Notes: a model not told the origin generated them from the letters alone. Positions 17,115 through 25,953 are shown, counted from the stretch's first letter. The stretch: DNA of 64,000 bases from Streptomyces sp. R28 (GCF_041052385.1 NZ_CP163439.1:7119001-7183000); one strand, 5' to 3'. Translations and numbers: made by a program.

Positions 17115-18150
17115 GCCCGGCCAGCACCTCGTCGCGGCCGAGACCGAAGTCCACGAAGCAGGCGACCTCGTCGCAGCCCAGCTCACGCAGATCGGCGAGC
17201 ATCTTCCGGCAGGTCTCGGCGGAGCCGAGCAGGCTGCCCCAGGTCAGATAGCGGTGGAAGGCGAACTCGGCGAGCAGCGCGGTCTGTTCCTCGGTGAGCT
17301 CCGCCGTCGCCTTGTCGGCCGTGCGGTTGGCCGTGGTCTGCCGTACGTACGAGCGCAGATACCTCGTCAGCGGTACGGCGGTCAGGCGCCGCGCCTCCTC
17401 GTCGTCCGCGCCGACGAACGTGTGCGCCATCAGCGTCACCCGGCCGTGCGCGTCGGTGCCGCCCTGGTCGGGGGCGGCGGCGCAGGCGGCCCGGTAGCGG
17501 GCGATCTTCTCGGCCAGCTCCTCCCGGCTCTGCCCGACGGTCGCCCCGAGGACCCCGGTGCGCAGACTTCCGGCGGCCTCCCAGGTCGCGGGGTTGCCGG
17601 AGCTGGTGAGCCACAGGGGGAGCGTGTCTTGCACGGGCCGGGGCTGCGGCAGGACGGCGACCGAGGCGCCGGTGCCGTCGGTGAACTCGGCCGCCTCGCC
17701 CGCCCACAGCCGCCGCAGCAGCGGGATGTCCCGCAGGGTCTGCTCGCGCCGGCCCTCGTAGTTGTCCGGGGCCAGCACGAAGTCGGCGGAGTGCCAGCCC
17801 GTCGCCGCGGACAGCCCGATCCGGCCGTGCGAGAGGTTGTCGACGACGGCCCAGTCCTCCGCGATCCGCAGCGGATGGTGCAGCGGCAGGATCACGCTGC
17901 CCGCCCGGATGTGGATCCGCTCGGTGGCCACCGCGAGCGCCGCACTGAGCACCGGCGGGCTGGGGAACACCTGCCCCACCTGCTGGAAGTGCCGCTCGGG
18001 CGTCCAGATCGCGTGGAAGCCGAGCCGGTCCGCGGTGCGGGCGACGGTGAGGATGTCGTCGTAGGCCTCACTGTGCCGGGACGCGCCGCCTGTGGCCGCG
18101 GTGTCGGCGGCGGGTGTGTCGGCGCCGAAGAACATCACGCTCAGGTCCAT
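17077..18150 (-). CDS. Luciferase-like flavin monooxygenase of the NRPS-associated type
   Basis: A 357-residue single-domain member of the bacterial luciferase superfamily (TIM barrel, reduced flavin, O2). It resembles the subgroup found free or inserted in NRPS/PKS modules: it starts MDLSVMFFGAD, has TPERHFQQVG near residue 55, ATGWHSADF near 125 and an SSGNPATW segment near 210. The start has a strong AAGGAGG site and overlaps the preceding A-T-C-T gene by 10 bases. Members of this group oxidise carrier-bound intermediates, but the reaction here (hydroxylation at carbon or nitrogen, or Baeyer-Villiger-type) cannot be read from sequence. Its position next to the A-less C-T unit suggests that it acts on an intermediate held there; this is inference. 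Confidence 0.9.
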   Translation of the reverse strand: MDLSVMFFGADTPAADTAATGGASRHSEAYDDILTVARTADRLGFHAIWTPERHFQQVGQVFPSPPVLSAALAVATERIHIRAGSVILPLHHPLRIAEDWAVVDNLSHGRIGLSAATGWHSADFVLAPDNYEGRREQTLRDIPLLRRLWAGEAAEFTDGTGASVAVLPQPRPVQDTLPLWLTSSGNPATWEAAGSLRTGVLGATVGQSREELAEKIARYRAACAAAPDQGGTDAHGRVTLMAHTFVGADDEEARRLTAVPLTRYLRSYVRQTTANRTADKATAELTEEQTALLAEFAFHRYLTWGSLLGSAETCRKMLADLRELGCDEVACFVDFGLGRDEVLAGLHRLAELREDVA

Positions 18151-21100
18151 GGCACCTCCTTCTGACTGGTGTCGGTACGGCCGTCGCGGCCGGGCTGCCG
18201 GGGAACGCGCGGCCGACGCGTGATGGGCGCCGGTGCCCCGGGGGCCTCGGCCGGTGCCCGCTCAAGCGCGGCGGCGAGGGCGGCGACCGTGGGGGAGGTG
18301 AACAGCTGGGCGGCCGTCACCGTGCGCCCGGCGCCGGCGAGGCGGGCCGCGACCCGTACCGCGCGCAGGGAGTTGCCGCCCAGCTGGAAGAAGTCGTCGT
18401 GCGGGCCGATGTGCTCGACGCCGAGGACGTCCGACCAGACGGCGGCGATCTCCCGGTGCAGGGCGGAGTCCGTCGGGGTGTCGGTAGGGCGGCCGGGGGC
18501 GAGGACCGCGTCCCGGACGGCGTCCGCCCGCCGGGGCGGCTCGGACAGCGCAAGCCGCGACAACGGTACGTCCGGCTCGGCGGCCGCCGCGCACAGCGCC
18601 TCGACGACCGCGTCCGCCAGCCACTGGACGAACTCCGGTTCCAGACACGAGGTCCGGTACTCGAAGACCAGCGTCATGCCGTCCGGCGCGCCCGTCGGCC
18701 CGTGGTCGTCCGTGACGTCCACCAGCAGCTCGAACCGCGCGGTGCCGGTGCGCACCGGCTCCACGCCGGACTCGGCGCCGGGGAGCTCCACCTCGGCCCG
18801 GGCGTTGTTCTGCAACGCCAGCACGACCTCGGTGAACGGCTGCCGCCCCGGCGGCCGTACCGGATTGAGCGCGTCCACGACCTGCTCGAACGGCACGTCC
18901 TGGTGGGCGAAGGCGTTCAGCGCCGTCTCCCGGGTACGCGCGAGCAGTTGCCGGGCGGTGGGGTCGCCGCAGGCGTCCGTCCGCAGCACCAGCATGTTGA
19001 CGAAGAACCCGACGACGTCATCGACCGTGCCGTCGTGCCCGCGCCCGGCGATCGGCGACCCGACCGCGAGATCCTCGCCCGCCCCGGCCCGCACCAGCGC
19101 GACAGCGAGGGCGGCGTGCAGCGCCATGAACAGCGTGGCACCCTCCGCCCGCGCCGCCTCGACGACCCGCGCGTGCGCGCCCGCGTCCAGCCGCCGTACG
19201 ACGGTGGCGGCGTCCCGGCCCGGTACGGCGGGCCGTCCGGGTCGGCGGGGGAGCAGCGGGCCGCCGGCCGGGAGGTCGGCCAAGGCCTGGCCCCAGAAGG
19301 CGAGTTGCGCAGCGGCGAGGGACCCGGGGTCCTCCGCCGAGCCCAGCCGTTCCCGCTGACGGCGGGCGAAGTCGGCGTACGGCACGGGCAGCGGGGCGAG
19401 TTCTGGCTCGGAACCGACGCTGCGGGCCGCGTAGGCACGCGACAGATCCCGCAAGAGCGGGGGCAGGGACCAGCCGTCCCCCGCGATGTGGTGCAGGACG
19501 AGCAGCAGGCTGTGCTCACCCGGCCGGTCCTCGACACTGAACAGCACGGCGTGCAGTGGGAGTTCGGCGGCCAGGTCGAACCGATGCCGGGCGGCCCCGT
19601 TCACGGCCTGCTCCACCTCACCCGAGCCGACCGTGACATGCCGCAGCCGAGGCAGTGCCTCGACGCCGCTCAGCACCCGCTGCCTCGGTTCGCCGTCGCT
19701 CTCCTCGATGACGGTACGCAGTGCCGTCTGCCGGACGGCCACGTCCCCGAGGGCGGCCCGCAGGGCCTCCGGGTCGATCTCACCGCGCAGCCGCACCAGC
19801 ACGGGCAGCGTGTAGGCGGTGCCCGCGTCGACCCGGTCCAGGAACCACAGCCGGCGCTGGGCGTACGACAGGGGCAGCGCGCCCCCGTCCCGCAGAGGCG
19901 CGGGAAGCGCGGCCCGGTCGCCCTTGCCGGCCTTCTCGTCCCTATCGCCCCTCTCGGCCTTCTCGTCCCGCGCGGCCTTCTCCACGTACGGCACCAGCGC
20001 CGCCGGTGTCCGGCACTCGAACAGCGTCCGTACGCCGACCTGCGCGCCCAGCGTCAGCTGGACCCGGCCCAGCAGCCGCGCCACCATCAGCGAGTTGCCG
20101 CCGAGCGCGAAGAAGTCGTCCTCGGGGGCGACCGACGCCACCCCCAGTACCTCGGAGAACAGTCCGCACAGCGCCTCCTCGACCGGGCCCGACGGCTGTC
20201 GTGCGTTGGCCGAGGCGAGGGAGCCGGTGATCGGGCCGGGCTCGGGGAGGGCCGCGCGGTCCAGCTTGCCGTTGGCGGTCAGGGGCAGGGCGTCCAGCAG
20301 CACGAAGGCGGCCGGGACCAGGTAGTCGGCGAGCACGCGAGCGGCGTGATCACGCAACTCCGCCTCCGACAGCCGCTGTCGATGTCCGTCGCGCGGGACG
20401 ACGTACGCGATCAGCCGCTTGTCACCCGAGGCGTCGGGACGGGCGACGACAGCGGCCCGGACGACACCAGGGTGGCCGGCCAGGACCGTCTCCACCTCCC
20501 CGGGCTCCACCCGGAATCCGCGGATCTTCACCTGGGCGTCGGCCCGCCCCAGATACTCCAGCACCCCGTCCGCCCGGCGCCGCACGAGATCGCCGGTGCG
20601 GTACATCCGCTCCCCGGCGGCCCCGTACGGGTCGGCCACAAAGCGCTCGGCGGTCAGCCCGGGACGGTCGCAGTAGCCGAGGGCGACACCCGCCCCGGCG
20701 GCGTACAGCTCACCGGTTCCGCCGTCCGCGACGGGCCGCAGCCGCTCGTCGAGCACCCGGAGCCGTTTGCCGGCCAGCGGGCGGCCGATCGGCACCGGCC
20801 TTCCGTCCCGAACTTCCTCGGCGGTCACCGGATGGACGGTCAGGAAGACCATGCCCTCGACCGGTCCGTAGCCGTTGCTGAGCCTCAGCCCGGGGTACCG
20901 CTCCAGGACGCGGGCGGCGTGCGCGGGCGACAACGGCTCGCCACCGACGATCAGTTCGCGCACCCCGGCGAGGGCCCGGGGGTACTCGTCGACGATCACG
21001 TGGAACAGGGAGGCGGAGAGGTAGAGGGAGGTGACGGCATGGCGGTCGACCAGGCCGGCCATCACCACCGGATCGGGGCGCTGCCCCGGGTGCAGTACGC

Positions 21101-21740
21101 ACAGGCCGCCGCCGAGCAGCGGGCCCCACAGCTCCAGCGCGAACGCGTCCCAGGACACGGGGGAGCACTGCAGCCACACCGCGCCGGTCCCGAACGAGGC
21201 GAAGTCCTGCCCGGTCAGCGTCCCGGTGATCGCCGCGTGGGAGGCGACGATGCCCTTCGGGCGGCCGGTGGAGCCGGAGGTGAACATCACGCAGGCCGGA
21301 TCCTGCGGCCGTACGTGCACGGCGCCACGTTCGAGAGGCGGTGCCTGCTCGGCGTCCTCCACGGCGACCGACTCGGCTGCGATGCCGGTCGGTCGGGACC
21401 CGCGCCGCGACACGACCACGGCGACGTCCGCGTCGGCCGCCATTCCGCGCAGCCGTTCCGCCGGAAAGTCCGGGTCGAGCACCACATGACCGGCACCTGC
21501 CTTCAGCGTGCCGAGCAGTGCCACCACCATTTCGGCGGACCGCTCCAGACAGACGCCCACCAGGTCCCCCGGCCGCACGCCGTGCCGCCGCAGCAGCCCG
21601 GCCAACCGATCGGCACGCGCGTCGAGTTCGCCGTAGCTCAGCCGCTCGTCCCCGTACACCAGCGCGGTCGCCGCCGGTGTCCGCCGAGCCTGTACCTCGA
21701 AGAGTTCATGCACCCCGTGCAAAGCCCCCGTTGCCCCCAT
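18141..21740 (-). CDS. Nonribosomal peptide synthetase, A-T-C-T (loading protein)
   Basis: A 1199-residue protein that begins directly with an A domain (about 15-510; FTSGSTGRPKG, RTGD), as loading modules do, followed by T (about 545-615, LGGNSLM), an LCL-type C domain (about 640-1070, HHIAGDGWS) and a second T (about 1090-1160, LGGNSLR). No second A domain lies between C and the last T. The hand-read pocket code is D-A-L-Y-I-G-G-V-F-K, which I cannot assign with confidence. The last T must be loaded in trans, by this A domain acting twice, by another A domain of the operon or by an outside enzyme. The T-C linker holds a charged repeat built on DEKA. The start lies one base after the MbtH stop. 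Confidence 0.94.
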   Translation of the reverse strand: MGATGALHGVHELFEVQARRTPAATALVYGDERLSYGELDARADRLAGLLRRHGVRPGDLVGVCLERSAEMVVALLGTLKAGAGHVVLDPDFPAERLRGMAADADVAVVVSRRGSRPTGIAAESVAVEDAEQAPPLERGAVHVRPQDPACVMFTSGSTGRPKGIVASHAAITGTLTGQDFASFGTGAVWLQCSPVSWDAFALELWGPLLGGGLCVLHPGQRPDPVVMAGLVDRHAVTSLYLSASLFHVIVDEYPRALAGVRELIVGGEPLSPAHAARVLERYPGLRLSNGYGPVEGMVFLTVHPVTAEEVRDGRPVPIGRPLAGKRLRVLDERLRPVADGGTGELYAAGAGVALGYCDRPGLTAERFVADPYGAAGERMYRTGDLVRRRADGVLEYLGRADAQVKIRGFRVEPGEVETVLAGHPGVVRAAVVARPDASGDKRLIAYVVPRDGHRQRLSEAELRDHAARVLADYLVPAAFVLLDALPLTANGKLDRAALPEPGPITGSLASANARQPSGPVEEALCGLFSEVLGVASVAPEDDFFALGGNSLMVARLLGRVQLTLGAQVGVRTLFECRTPAALVPYVEKAARDEKAERGDRDEKAGKGDRAALPAPLRDGGALPLSYAQRRLWFLDRVDAGTAYTLPVLVRLRGEIDPEALRAALGDVAVRQTALRTVIEESDGEPRQRVLSGVEALPRLRHVTVGSGEVEQAVNGAARHRFDLAAELPLHAVLFSVEDRPGEHSLLLVLHHIAGDGWSLPPLLRDLSRAYAARSVGSEPELAPLPVPYADFARRQRERLGSAEDPGSLAAAQLAFWGQALADLPAGGPLLPRRPGRPAVPGRDAATVVRRLDAGAHARVVEAARAEGATLFMALHAALAVALVRAGAGEDLAVGSPIAGRGHDGTVDDVVGFFVNMLVLRTDACGDPTARQLLARTRETALNAFAHQDVPFEQVVDALNPVRPPGRQPFTEVVLALQNNARAEVELPGAESGVEPVRTGTARFELLVDVTDDHGPTGAPDGMTLVFEYRTSCLEPEFVQWLADAVVEALCAAAAEPDVPLSRLALSEPPRRADAVRDAVLAPGRPTDTPTDSALHREIAAVWSDVLGVEHIGPHDDFFQLGGNSLRAVRVAARLAGAGRTVTAAQLFTSPTVAALAAALERAPAEAPGAPAPITRRPRVPRQPGRDGRTDTSQKEVPWT

Positions 21741-21741
21741 C

Positions 21742-21948
21742 TCAGCCGTCGGCTGCCGTGCGGGCGGGACTTATGTCGGTCCAGCGGTCCTCGACGTAGG
21801 CGAGGCAGTCCGCGCGACTGCTCGCCGTCAGCGCCACGTCCCACCCGTCCGGCACGGTGATCCCGTCGGGCCAGAGCGAGAACTGGCCCTCGGCGTTGGT
21901 GAGTACGAGGTAGGTGCCGTTCTCGTCCTCGAACGGATTGGTGGTCAT
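21742..21948 (-). CDS. MbtH-like protein, NRPS chaperone
   Basis: A 68-residue MbtH-family protein. The signature is clear: NAEGQFSLWP, then VPDGWD, CLAYVEDRWTDISP. MbtH-like proteins bind NRPS adenylation domains and are often needed for their solubility and activity; the A domains of this operon are the obvious partners. It has a GGAGGG site, starts two bases after the stop of the MFS gene and is followed after one base by the loading NRPS, so all three should be made from one transcript. Confidence 0.97.
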   Translation of the reverse strand: MTTNPFEDENGTYLVLTNAEGQFSLWPDGITVPDGWDVALTASSRADCLAYVEDRWTDISPARTAADG

Positions 21949-21950
21949 GG

Positions 21951-23525
21951 TCAGCCCTCCACGAGTGCTTTGTTCTCGGGGTTGTCGGGGTCGGCGTCGG
22001 CGGCGCCGTCGGGGGCGGGGTCAGGGTCGGGGGTGTCGAGGTGCTTCACCGGATCCTCGGGAGCACCGGGGCGCCCGGCGTCCCCAAAGTCGTCGTCGGA
22101 GGGCACGGCCCTGTCGGTGCCCGCGCTGCCCCCGTCGCCCGTGCCGTCCCCGCCGGACTCGGCATCGATGTCGGGCAGCAGCGAGTCGATCTCCCGCACC
22201 GTGCGCCGGGTCATGCTCAGCACCCCGACGGCGATACCGCACAGGCCGGCGATGAGCAGCATGGCCGCCATACCGCTGCCCGGCCCGTCGCCGACGAGCG
22301 GCCCGAGCACCACGAAGATCCCGGTGCCGTCCGCGGCCTGCGGTTCGAAGACATGGTCGGCGAGCGGCCCGGAGACCGCGGTGGCCAGCGGGACGGAGAT
22401 CTGCGACAGGAATATCACCGCGCCGAAGACCCGGCCGTGCCACTCCTGCGGAACCTTGGTCTGCACGATCGCCTGCATCACACCGTTGATCATCGGCATG
22501 AGCGCCGCGCCCAGGAGGATGGCCGCGCACCAGCCCACCACGCCGCCCGCGAGAGCCATGGCCACCTGGGCGGACAGGCACATGCCGATGATCCCGAGCA
22601 GCATGCCCCGCGCCCGGTTCTTCGGACCGCTCCAGGCCGCCATCAGCAGCCCGCCCGCGACCCCACCGACACCGATCGCCGTGTTGACGCTCGCCAGCGC
22701 CGCGGTCTCGCCGCCGGACCGGGCCAGCACCATGGGCTGTACGGCGGCGAAGCCGAAGACCATGACCAGGTTGACCACGCAGAAGGCCAGCATCAGATCG
22801 CGCAGGCTCGGATACCGGAAGAGGAACCGCATCCCCTCCACGGCCTCCGCGACGAGCTTCTTGCGCGGCCCGCCCGCCGGCCCGTTCGCGGAGCGGTTGT
22901 CCCCCCGCATCCGTACGACCCGGATGGCGGCCAGCGCGAGAGCGAAGCTCACCAGGTCGGCGACGAGGATGAAACCGAGCCCGGAGAACGCCACCAGGAG
23001 CCCGCCCAGCGCCGGACCTCCGACGTCCGCCGTGCTCTTGGCGCTCGCCAGCAGACTGTTGGCCCGCTGGAGTCGGTCCTTGTCCACCAGCAGCGGCACG
23101 GCGGCGCCCAGCGCCGGGAACTGGAAGGCGGCGGCACCGCCGAGCAGCATGACGGCCGCGTAGACCTCCCAGGTGTGCAGCCCTCCGGTGAAGTGCAGGA
23201 CGCCGAGCAGCGCCACGATCAGCAGTCCGCCACCGTCCGCGAGCTGCAGCGCCGTACGCCGGCTGATCCGGTCGACGAAGGCTCCGGCGAGTGGGCTGAG
23301 CAGCACCTGGGGGAGCAGCGCGCAGAGCGACAGCGTGGTCAGTGCCGTGGCCCGGCCGGTGGCCGACCATGTCTCGAAGACGAAGGCGAACCGCAGAACG
23401 GAATTGCCGACCAGGGATATCGCCTGCCCGCTCCAGACGAGCATGAAGGGGCCCATGCCGGCGAACCGGCCTGCCCTTCCCCCGTCCTGCGCGGAGTCGT
23501 CGAGCGAGCGCGCCGAATCGGCCAC
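21951..23525 (-). CDS. MFS transporter, probable product exporter
   Basis: A 524-residue major facilitator protein of the EntS/DHA3-like type, with about twelve hydrophobic segments between residues 22 and 440 and the conserved loop DRISRRTAL after segment 2. In NRPS clusters such proteins export the product and can give self-resistance; that role is inferred from its place as first gene of the operon. The C-terminal 75 or so residues are a soluble tail rich in Asp, Pro, Gly and Glu (SLLPDIDAESGG onwards), longer than usual. Transcription probably starts within about 60 bases upstream, where a GAACT/AGTTC palindrome lies. Confidence 0.92.
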   Translation of the reverse strand: MADSARSLDDSAQDGGRAGRFAGMGPFMLVWSGQAISLVGNSVLRFAFVFETWSATGRATALTTLSLCALLPQVLLSPLAGAFVDRISRRTALQLADGGGLLIVALLGVLHFTGGLHTWEVYAAVMLLGGAAAFQFPALGAAVPLLVDKDRLQRANSLLASAKSTADVGGPALGGLLVAFSGLGFILVADLVSFALALAAIRVVRMRGDNRSANGPAGGPRKKLVAEAVEGMRFLFRYPSLRDLMLAFCVVNLVMVFGFAAVQPMVLARSGGETAALASVNTAIGVGGVAGGLLMAAWSGPKNRARGMLLGIIGMCLSAQVAMALAGGVVGWCAAILLGAALMPMINGVMQAIVQTKVPQEWHGRVFGAVIFLSQISVPLATAVSGPLADHVFEPQAADGTGIFVVLGPLVGDGPGSGMAAMLLIAGLCGIAVGVLSMTRRTVREIDSLLPDIDAESGGDGTGDGGSAGTDRAVPSDDDFGDAGRPGAPEDPVKHLDTPDPDPAPDGAADADPDNPENKALVEG

Positions 23526-23559
23526 GTGCGTACCCCCGTCGAGTGTGGCTTCCGACCGA

Positions 23560-23571
23560 GAACTTTAGTTC
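23560..23571. promoter_or_regulatory. Palindrome in the likely promoter of the biosynthetic operon
   Basis: A perfect inverted repeat, GAACT-TT-AGTTC, lies 35 bases upstream of the MFS start. On the minus strand it contains TAAAGT, a plausible -10 element, though no good -35 box stands 17 bases before it. It could be an operator for the whole ten-gene operon. No regulator gene lies inside the operon. This is a pattern observation without a known factor. Confidence 0.4.
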
Positions 23572-23820
23572 GAACCGACGCGTCGCACAGCCCGATCATG
23601 AAACGCGGGGGGCGAGAAGCCCTCACGGACGCCGCCCACGACCGTGAGGGCCGCGCTCCGCCGGGCGCCGGACGCAGCCACCTCGTAGACACCTACGAGC
23701 CGTCAGGGTGTGATTGTCCCGGTGGTTGACAGACGGACTGGCCCGACCAACTTCCGCCTCCCTAGGATGTGTTGTCGGGCGAGGTGACCTCCTCGACCGG
23801 CCCTGCCACTGGGGGAGACG
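23572..23820. other. Divergent intergenic region, no gene seen
   Basis: About 250 bases between the operon palindrome and the methyltransferase start. It must carry the promoter of the methyltransferase gene. A TAGGAT hexamer at 23763-23768 is a fair -10 candidate, but I see no convincing -35. No coding signal is seen on either strand. Confidence 0.5.
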
Positions 23821-24639
23821 ATGGAGCCTGGAAAGCCGCTGTCCAAGTCGATCGATGCCACGATTCCGACAGCCGCGCGCATGTACGACTACTACCTCGG
23901 CGGCAAGGACAACTACGCGTCCGACCGAGCCGCCTGCGAACAGCTGGACGAGGTCGTCCCCAGTACCCGCGCCCTCGCCCTGAACAACCGGCGCTTCCTG
24001 CAGCGGGTGATCGGGACGCTGGCCCAGGACTACGGCATCCGGCAGTTCCTCGATCACGGCTCCGGCCTGCCCACCCAGAACAACGTCCACCAGGTCGCGC
24101 AGGCCATCGACCCGAACTCGCGTGTGGTGTACGTCGACAACGACCCGATGGTCCTGGTCCACGGCCGCGCCCTGCTGGAGCAGAACGAGAACACCGCCGT
24201 CATCCACGCCGACATGCGCGACACCGACGGCATCTTCTCCCACGCGGACACCAAGCGCCTGATCGACTTCTCGCAGCCGGTGGCCGTGCTGTTCAACTCG
24301 GTGTTCCACTGCACCCCCGACAGCGACACCGACGGCCCCCTCGCCGTGGCCCGCCGCGTGACCGAACGACTCGTGCCCGGCAGCTACCTGGTGATGTGCC
24401 AGCTGGTCAGCGAGGACCCCGAGGTCCGCGAGTTCGTCACCAACTTCATGGACCAGGCGACGCAGGGACACTGGGGCCGGGTGCGCCAGGAGAAGGACGT
24501 GGCGGTGCTGTTCGAGGGCCTGGACATCCTGGACCCGGGCCTGGTGGAGGTCTCCACCTGGCGCCCCGACACCGAGGTGGCACCGCGCCAGCTCACCCAG
24601 GAGTGGATCGAGTTCGGCGGCGTGGGCCGACTGCCGTAG
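23821..24639 (+). CDS. SAM-dependent methyltransferase, DUF574 (PF04672) family
   Basis: A 272-residue protein of the S-adenosyl methyltransferase family common in many copies in Streptomyces. The family hallmarks are MYDYYLGGKDNY near residue 20 and the SAM-binding FLDHGSGLPT near residue 75, with VVYVDNDPMVL after it. Substrates of the family are mostly unknown. It is divergent from the biosynthetic operon and convergent with the XRE regulator, so there is no strong reason to assign it to the pathway. A GGGGGAGACG sequence precedes the ATG. Confidence 0.9.
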   Translation: MEPGKPLSKSIDATIPTAARMYDYYLGGKDNYASDRAACEQLDEVVPSTRALALNNRRFLQRVIGTLAQDYGIRQFLDHGSGLPTQNNVHQVAQAIDPNSRVVYVDNDPMVLVHGRALLEQNENTAVIHADMRDTDGIFSHADTKRLIDFSQPVAVLFNSVFHCTPDSDTDGPLAVARRVTERLVPGSYLVMCQLVSEDPEVREFVTNFMDQATQGHWGRVRQEKDVAVLFEGLDILDPGLVEVSTWRPDTEVAPRQLTQEWIEFGGVGRLP

Positions 24640-24661
24640 CGCAGCGCGACCTACGGGGCAG
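24631..24661. terminator. Shared hairpin between convergent genes
   Basis: CTGCCGTAG and CTACGGGGCAG can pair with a two-base bulge around an eleven-base loop. The hairpin spans both stop codons of the convergent methyltransferase and XRE genes, as bidirectional terminators often do. There is no T-run. Confidence 0.4.
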
Positions 24662-25571
24662 GGGCGTACCGGGCCTTCGTCTCGCGCAGCCGCTCCAGCG
24701 ACTCGCGCGGGTTGAGGGCCTCGTCGCCCAGCCGGTCCAGGGCGATCCGGTACTCCTCCGTCTCGTCCTGGTCCTCCAGGAAGGCGGCGCTCTTGATGTG
24801 CTCCAGATAGACGATGTCGGGCAGATCGACGCCGCCGAAGCGCAGATAGGTGACGGGAATGGCGGGCGCGGAGGCGTTGGTCACGTCCAACGGCACGATC
24901 TGCAGCGTCACATGGGGGCGCCTGGCCATCTCCTCCAGATACTCGAGCTGCTCGCGCATCACCTCGCGGCTGCCCAGCATCCGCAGCAGCACCGACTCGT
25001 CGACGATCGCCCACAGCTGAGGCCCGCCCGGCCGGTGCAGCAGCTCCCGTCGACGCATCCGCAGCTCGACGCGCCGCTCCACCTCACGGCTGGGCGCCGA
25101 CGGCAGCCCGCGCTCGACCACGGCCCGGGTGTAGGCCTCGGTCTGCAACAGGCCCGGCACGTACTGGAGCTCGAAGGTACGGATGGCGGTCGCGGCCTCC
25201 TGCAACCCGACCAGCCGGTCGAACCACTCCGGCATCAGCCGCTTGTCATAGCGCTGCCACCACCCGGGCTCACCGGCCCGCCGCAGCAACTGCAGCAGCA
25301 CCGAGGCCTCGTACTCCTCAGCCCGGTACAACTCCAGCAGCGCACGGACATCGGCCTCGGTGGGCGGCCGACGGCCCTTGCCCGCCTCGATGCGCGACAG
25401 CTTCGCCGGACTGAACCCGACGGCCCGCGCCGCCTGGTCCTGGGAGAGCCCGAAGTCCTCGCGGATACCCGCCAATTGGACGCCGACCAGCATCTTCAGC
25501 AGGGTCGGCGCGGGCTCGGACCGGTTCAGATACGGTTCGAGGCGGGAGACGCGAGGCGACTCGGCGGACAT
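24651..25571 (-). CDS. XRE-family regulator with DUF5753 domain
   Basis: 306 residues. An N-terminal helix-turn-helix (about residues 33-85; LSQDQAARAVGFSPAKLSRIEAG) is followed by a DUF5753 domain (about 105-285; QYVPGLLQTEAYTRA is typical). The family includes WhiJ-like developmental regulators of Streptomyces, which work with a small DUF397 protein; one is encoded just upstream on the same strand. The start ATG has GGGGAG five bases before it. Target genes are unknown. Confidence 0.93.
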   Translation of the reverse strand: MSAESPRVSRLEPYLNRSEPAPTLLKMLVGVQLAGIREDFGLSQDQAARAVGFSPAKLSRIEAGKGRRPPTEADVRALLELYRAEEYEASVLLQLLRRAGEPGWWQRYDKRLMPEWFDRLVGLQEAATAIRTFELQYVPGLLQTEAYTRAVVERGLPSAPSREVERRVELRMRRRELLHRPGGPQLWAIVDESVLLRMLGSREVMREQLEYLEEMARRPHVTLQIVPLDVTNASAPAIPVTYLRFGGVDLPDIVYLEHIKSAAFLEDQDETEEYRIALDRLGDEALNPRESLERLRETKARYAPAP

Positions 25572-25722
25572 CCTGACTCCCCGTAGACCGGCATACGACA
25601 GACCGCATTATCGCATCCCGCCGCCTCGTGCCGCTTGAACCGGCATAAGTGAGGGGCACAACTTCCGCTTCGCGGCGGCCCCTGGCCTCCTGCGGACGCC
25701 CCGTTCGAGGCGGTCCGAGTCG

Positions 25723-25953
25723 TCAGACCAGGTGGTCGAACTCTCCTTCCTTCGCGCCCGCCAGGAAGGCGGCGATCTCGGCCGGTGTGTAGACGAGGGC
25801 CGGCCCGTCGGGGTCGCGGGAGTTGCGCATCGCGACGCTGCCGTCGCCCAGGGGGGCCACCTCGACGCAGTTGCCCTCGGCATTGCTGTGCCGGCTCTTG
25901 GTCCAGCGGACGCACAACGAGCTTGCCCGCACGCCGTTCGGTGCTGTTGGCAC
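25723..25953 (-). CDS. DUF397 protein, partner of the XRE regulator
   Basis: A small DUF397 protein with the family pattern WTKSRHSNAEGNCVEVA, then VAMRNSRDPDGP and FLAGAKEGEFD near the end. I take the GTG at 25953 because AAGGAGAG lies four bases before it; a GTG at 25971 would add six residues made of the ribosome site itself. DUF397 proteins are thought to bind and modulate DUF5753 XRE regulators, in a toxin/antitoxin-like or ligand-like way. It lies 151 bases upstream of the regulator on the same strand. Confidence 0.88.
   Translation of the reverse strand: MPTAPNGVRASSLCVRWTKSRHSNAEGNCVEVAPLGDGSVAMRNSRDPDGPALVYTPAEIAAFLAGAKEGEFDHLV

Noticed and set aside
16926..17186. Longer start of the C-A-T-E gene at 17186
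   Set aside because: The extension runs through the tandem repeat and the end of the monooxygenase gene; the GTG at 16925 has a clear ribosome site.
550..18000. Many long open frames on the plus strand opposite the NRPS genes
   Set aside because: They have Arg/Pro/Gly-rich composition without domains, the usual antisense shadows of high-GC coding DNA.
23726..23731. TTGACA as -35 box for the methyltransferase
   Set aside because: No -10-like hexamer lies 16-18 bases downstream; the TAGGAT at 23763 is 31 bases away.
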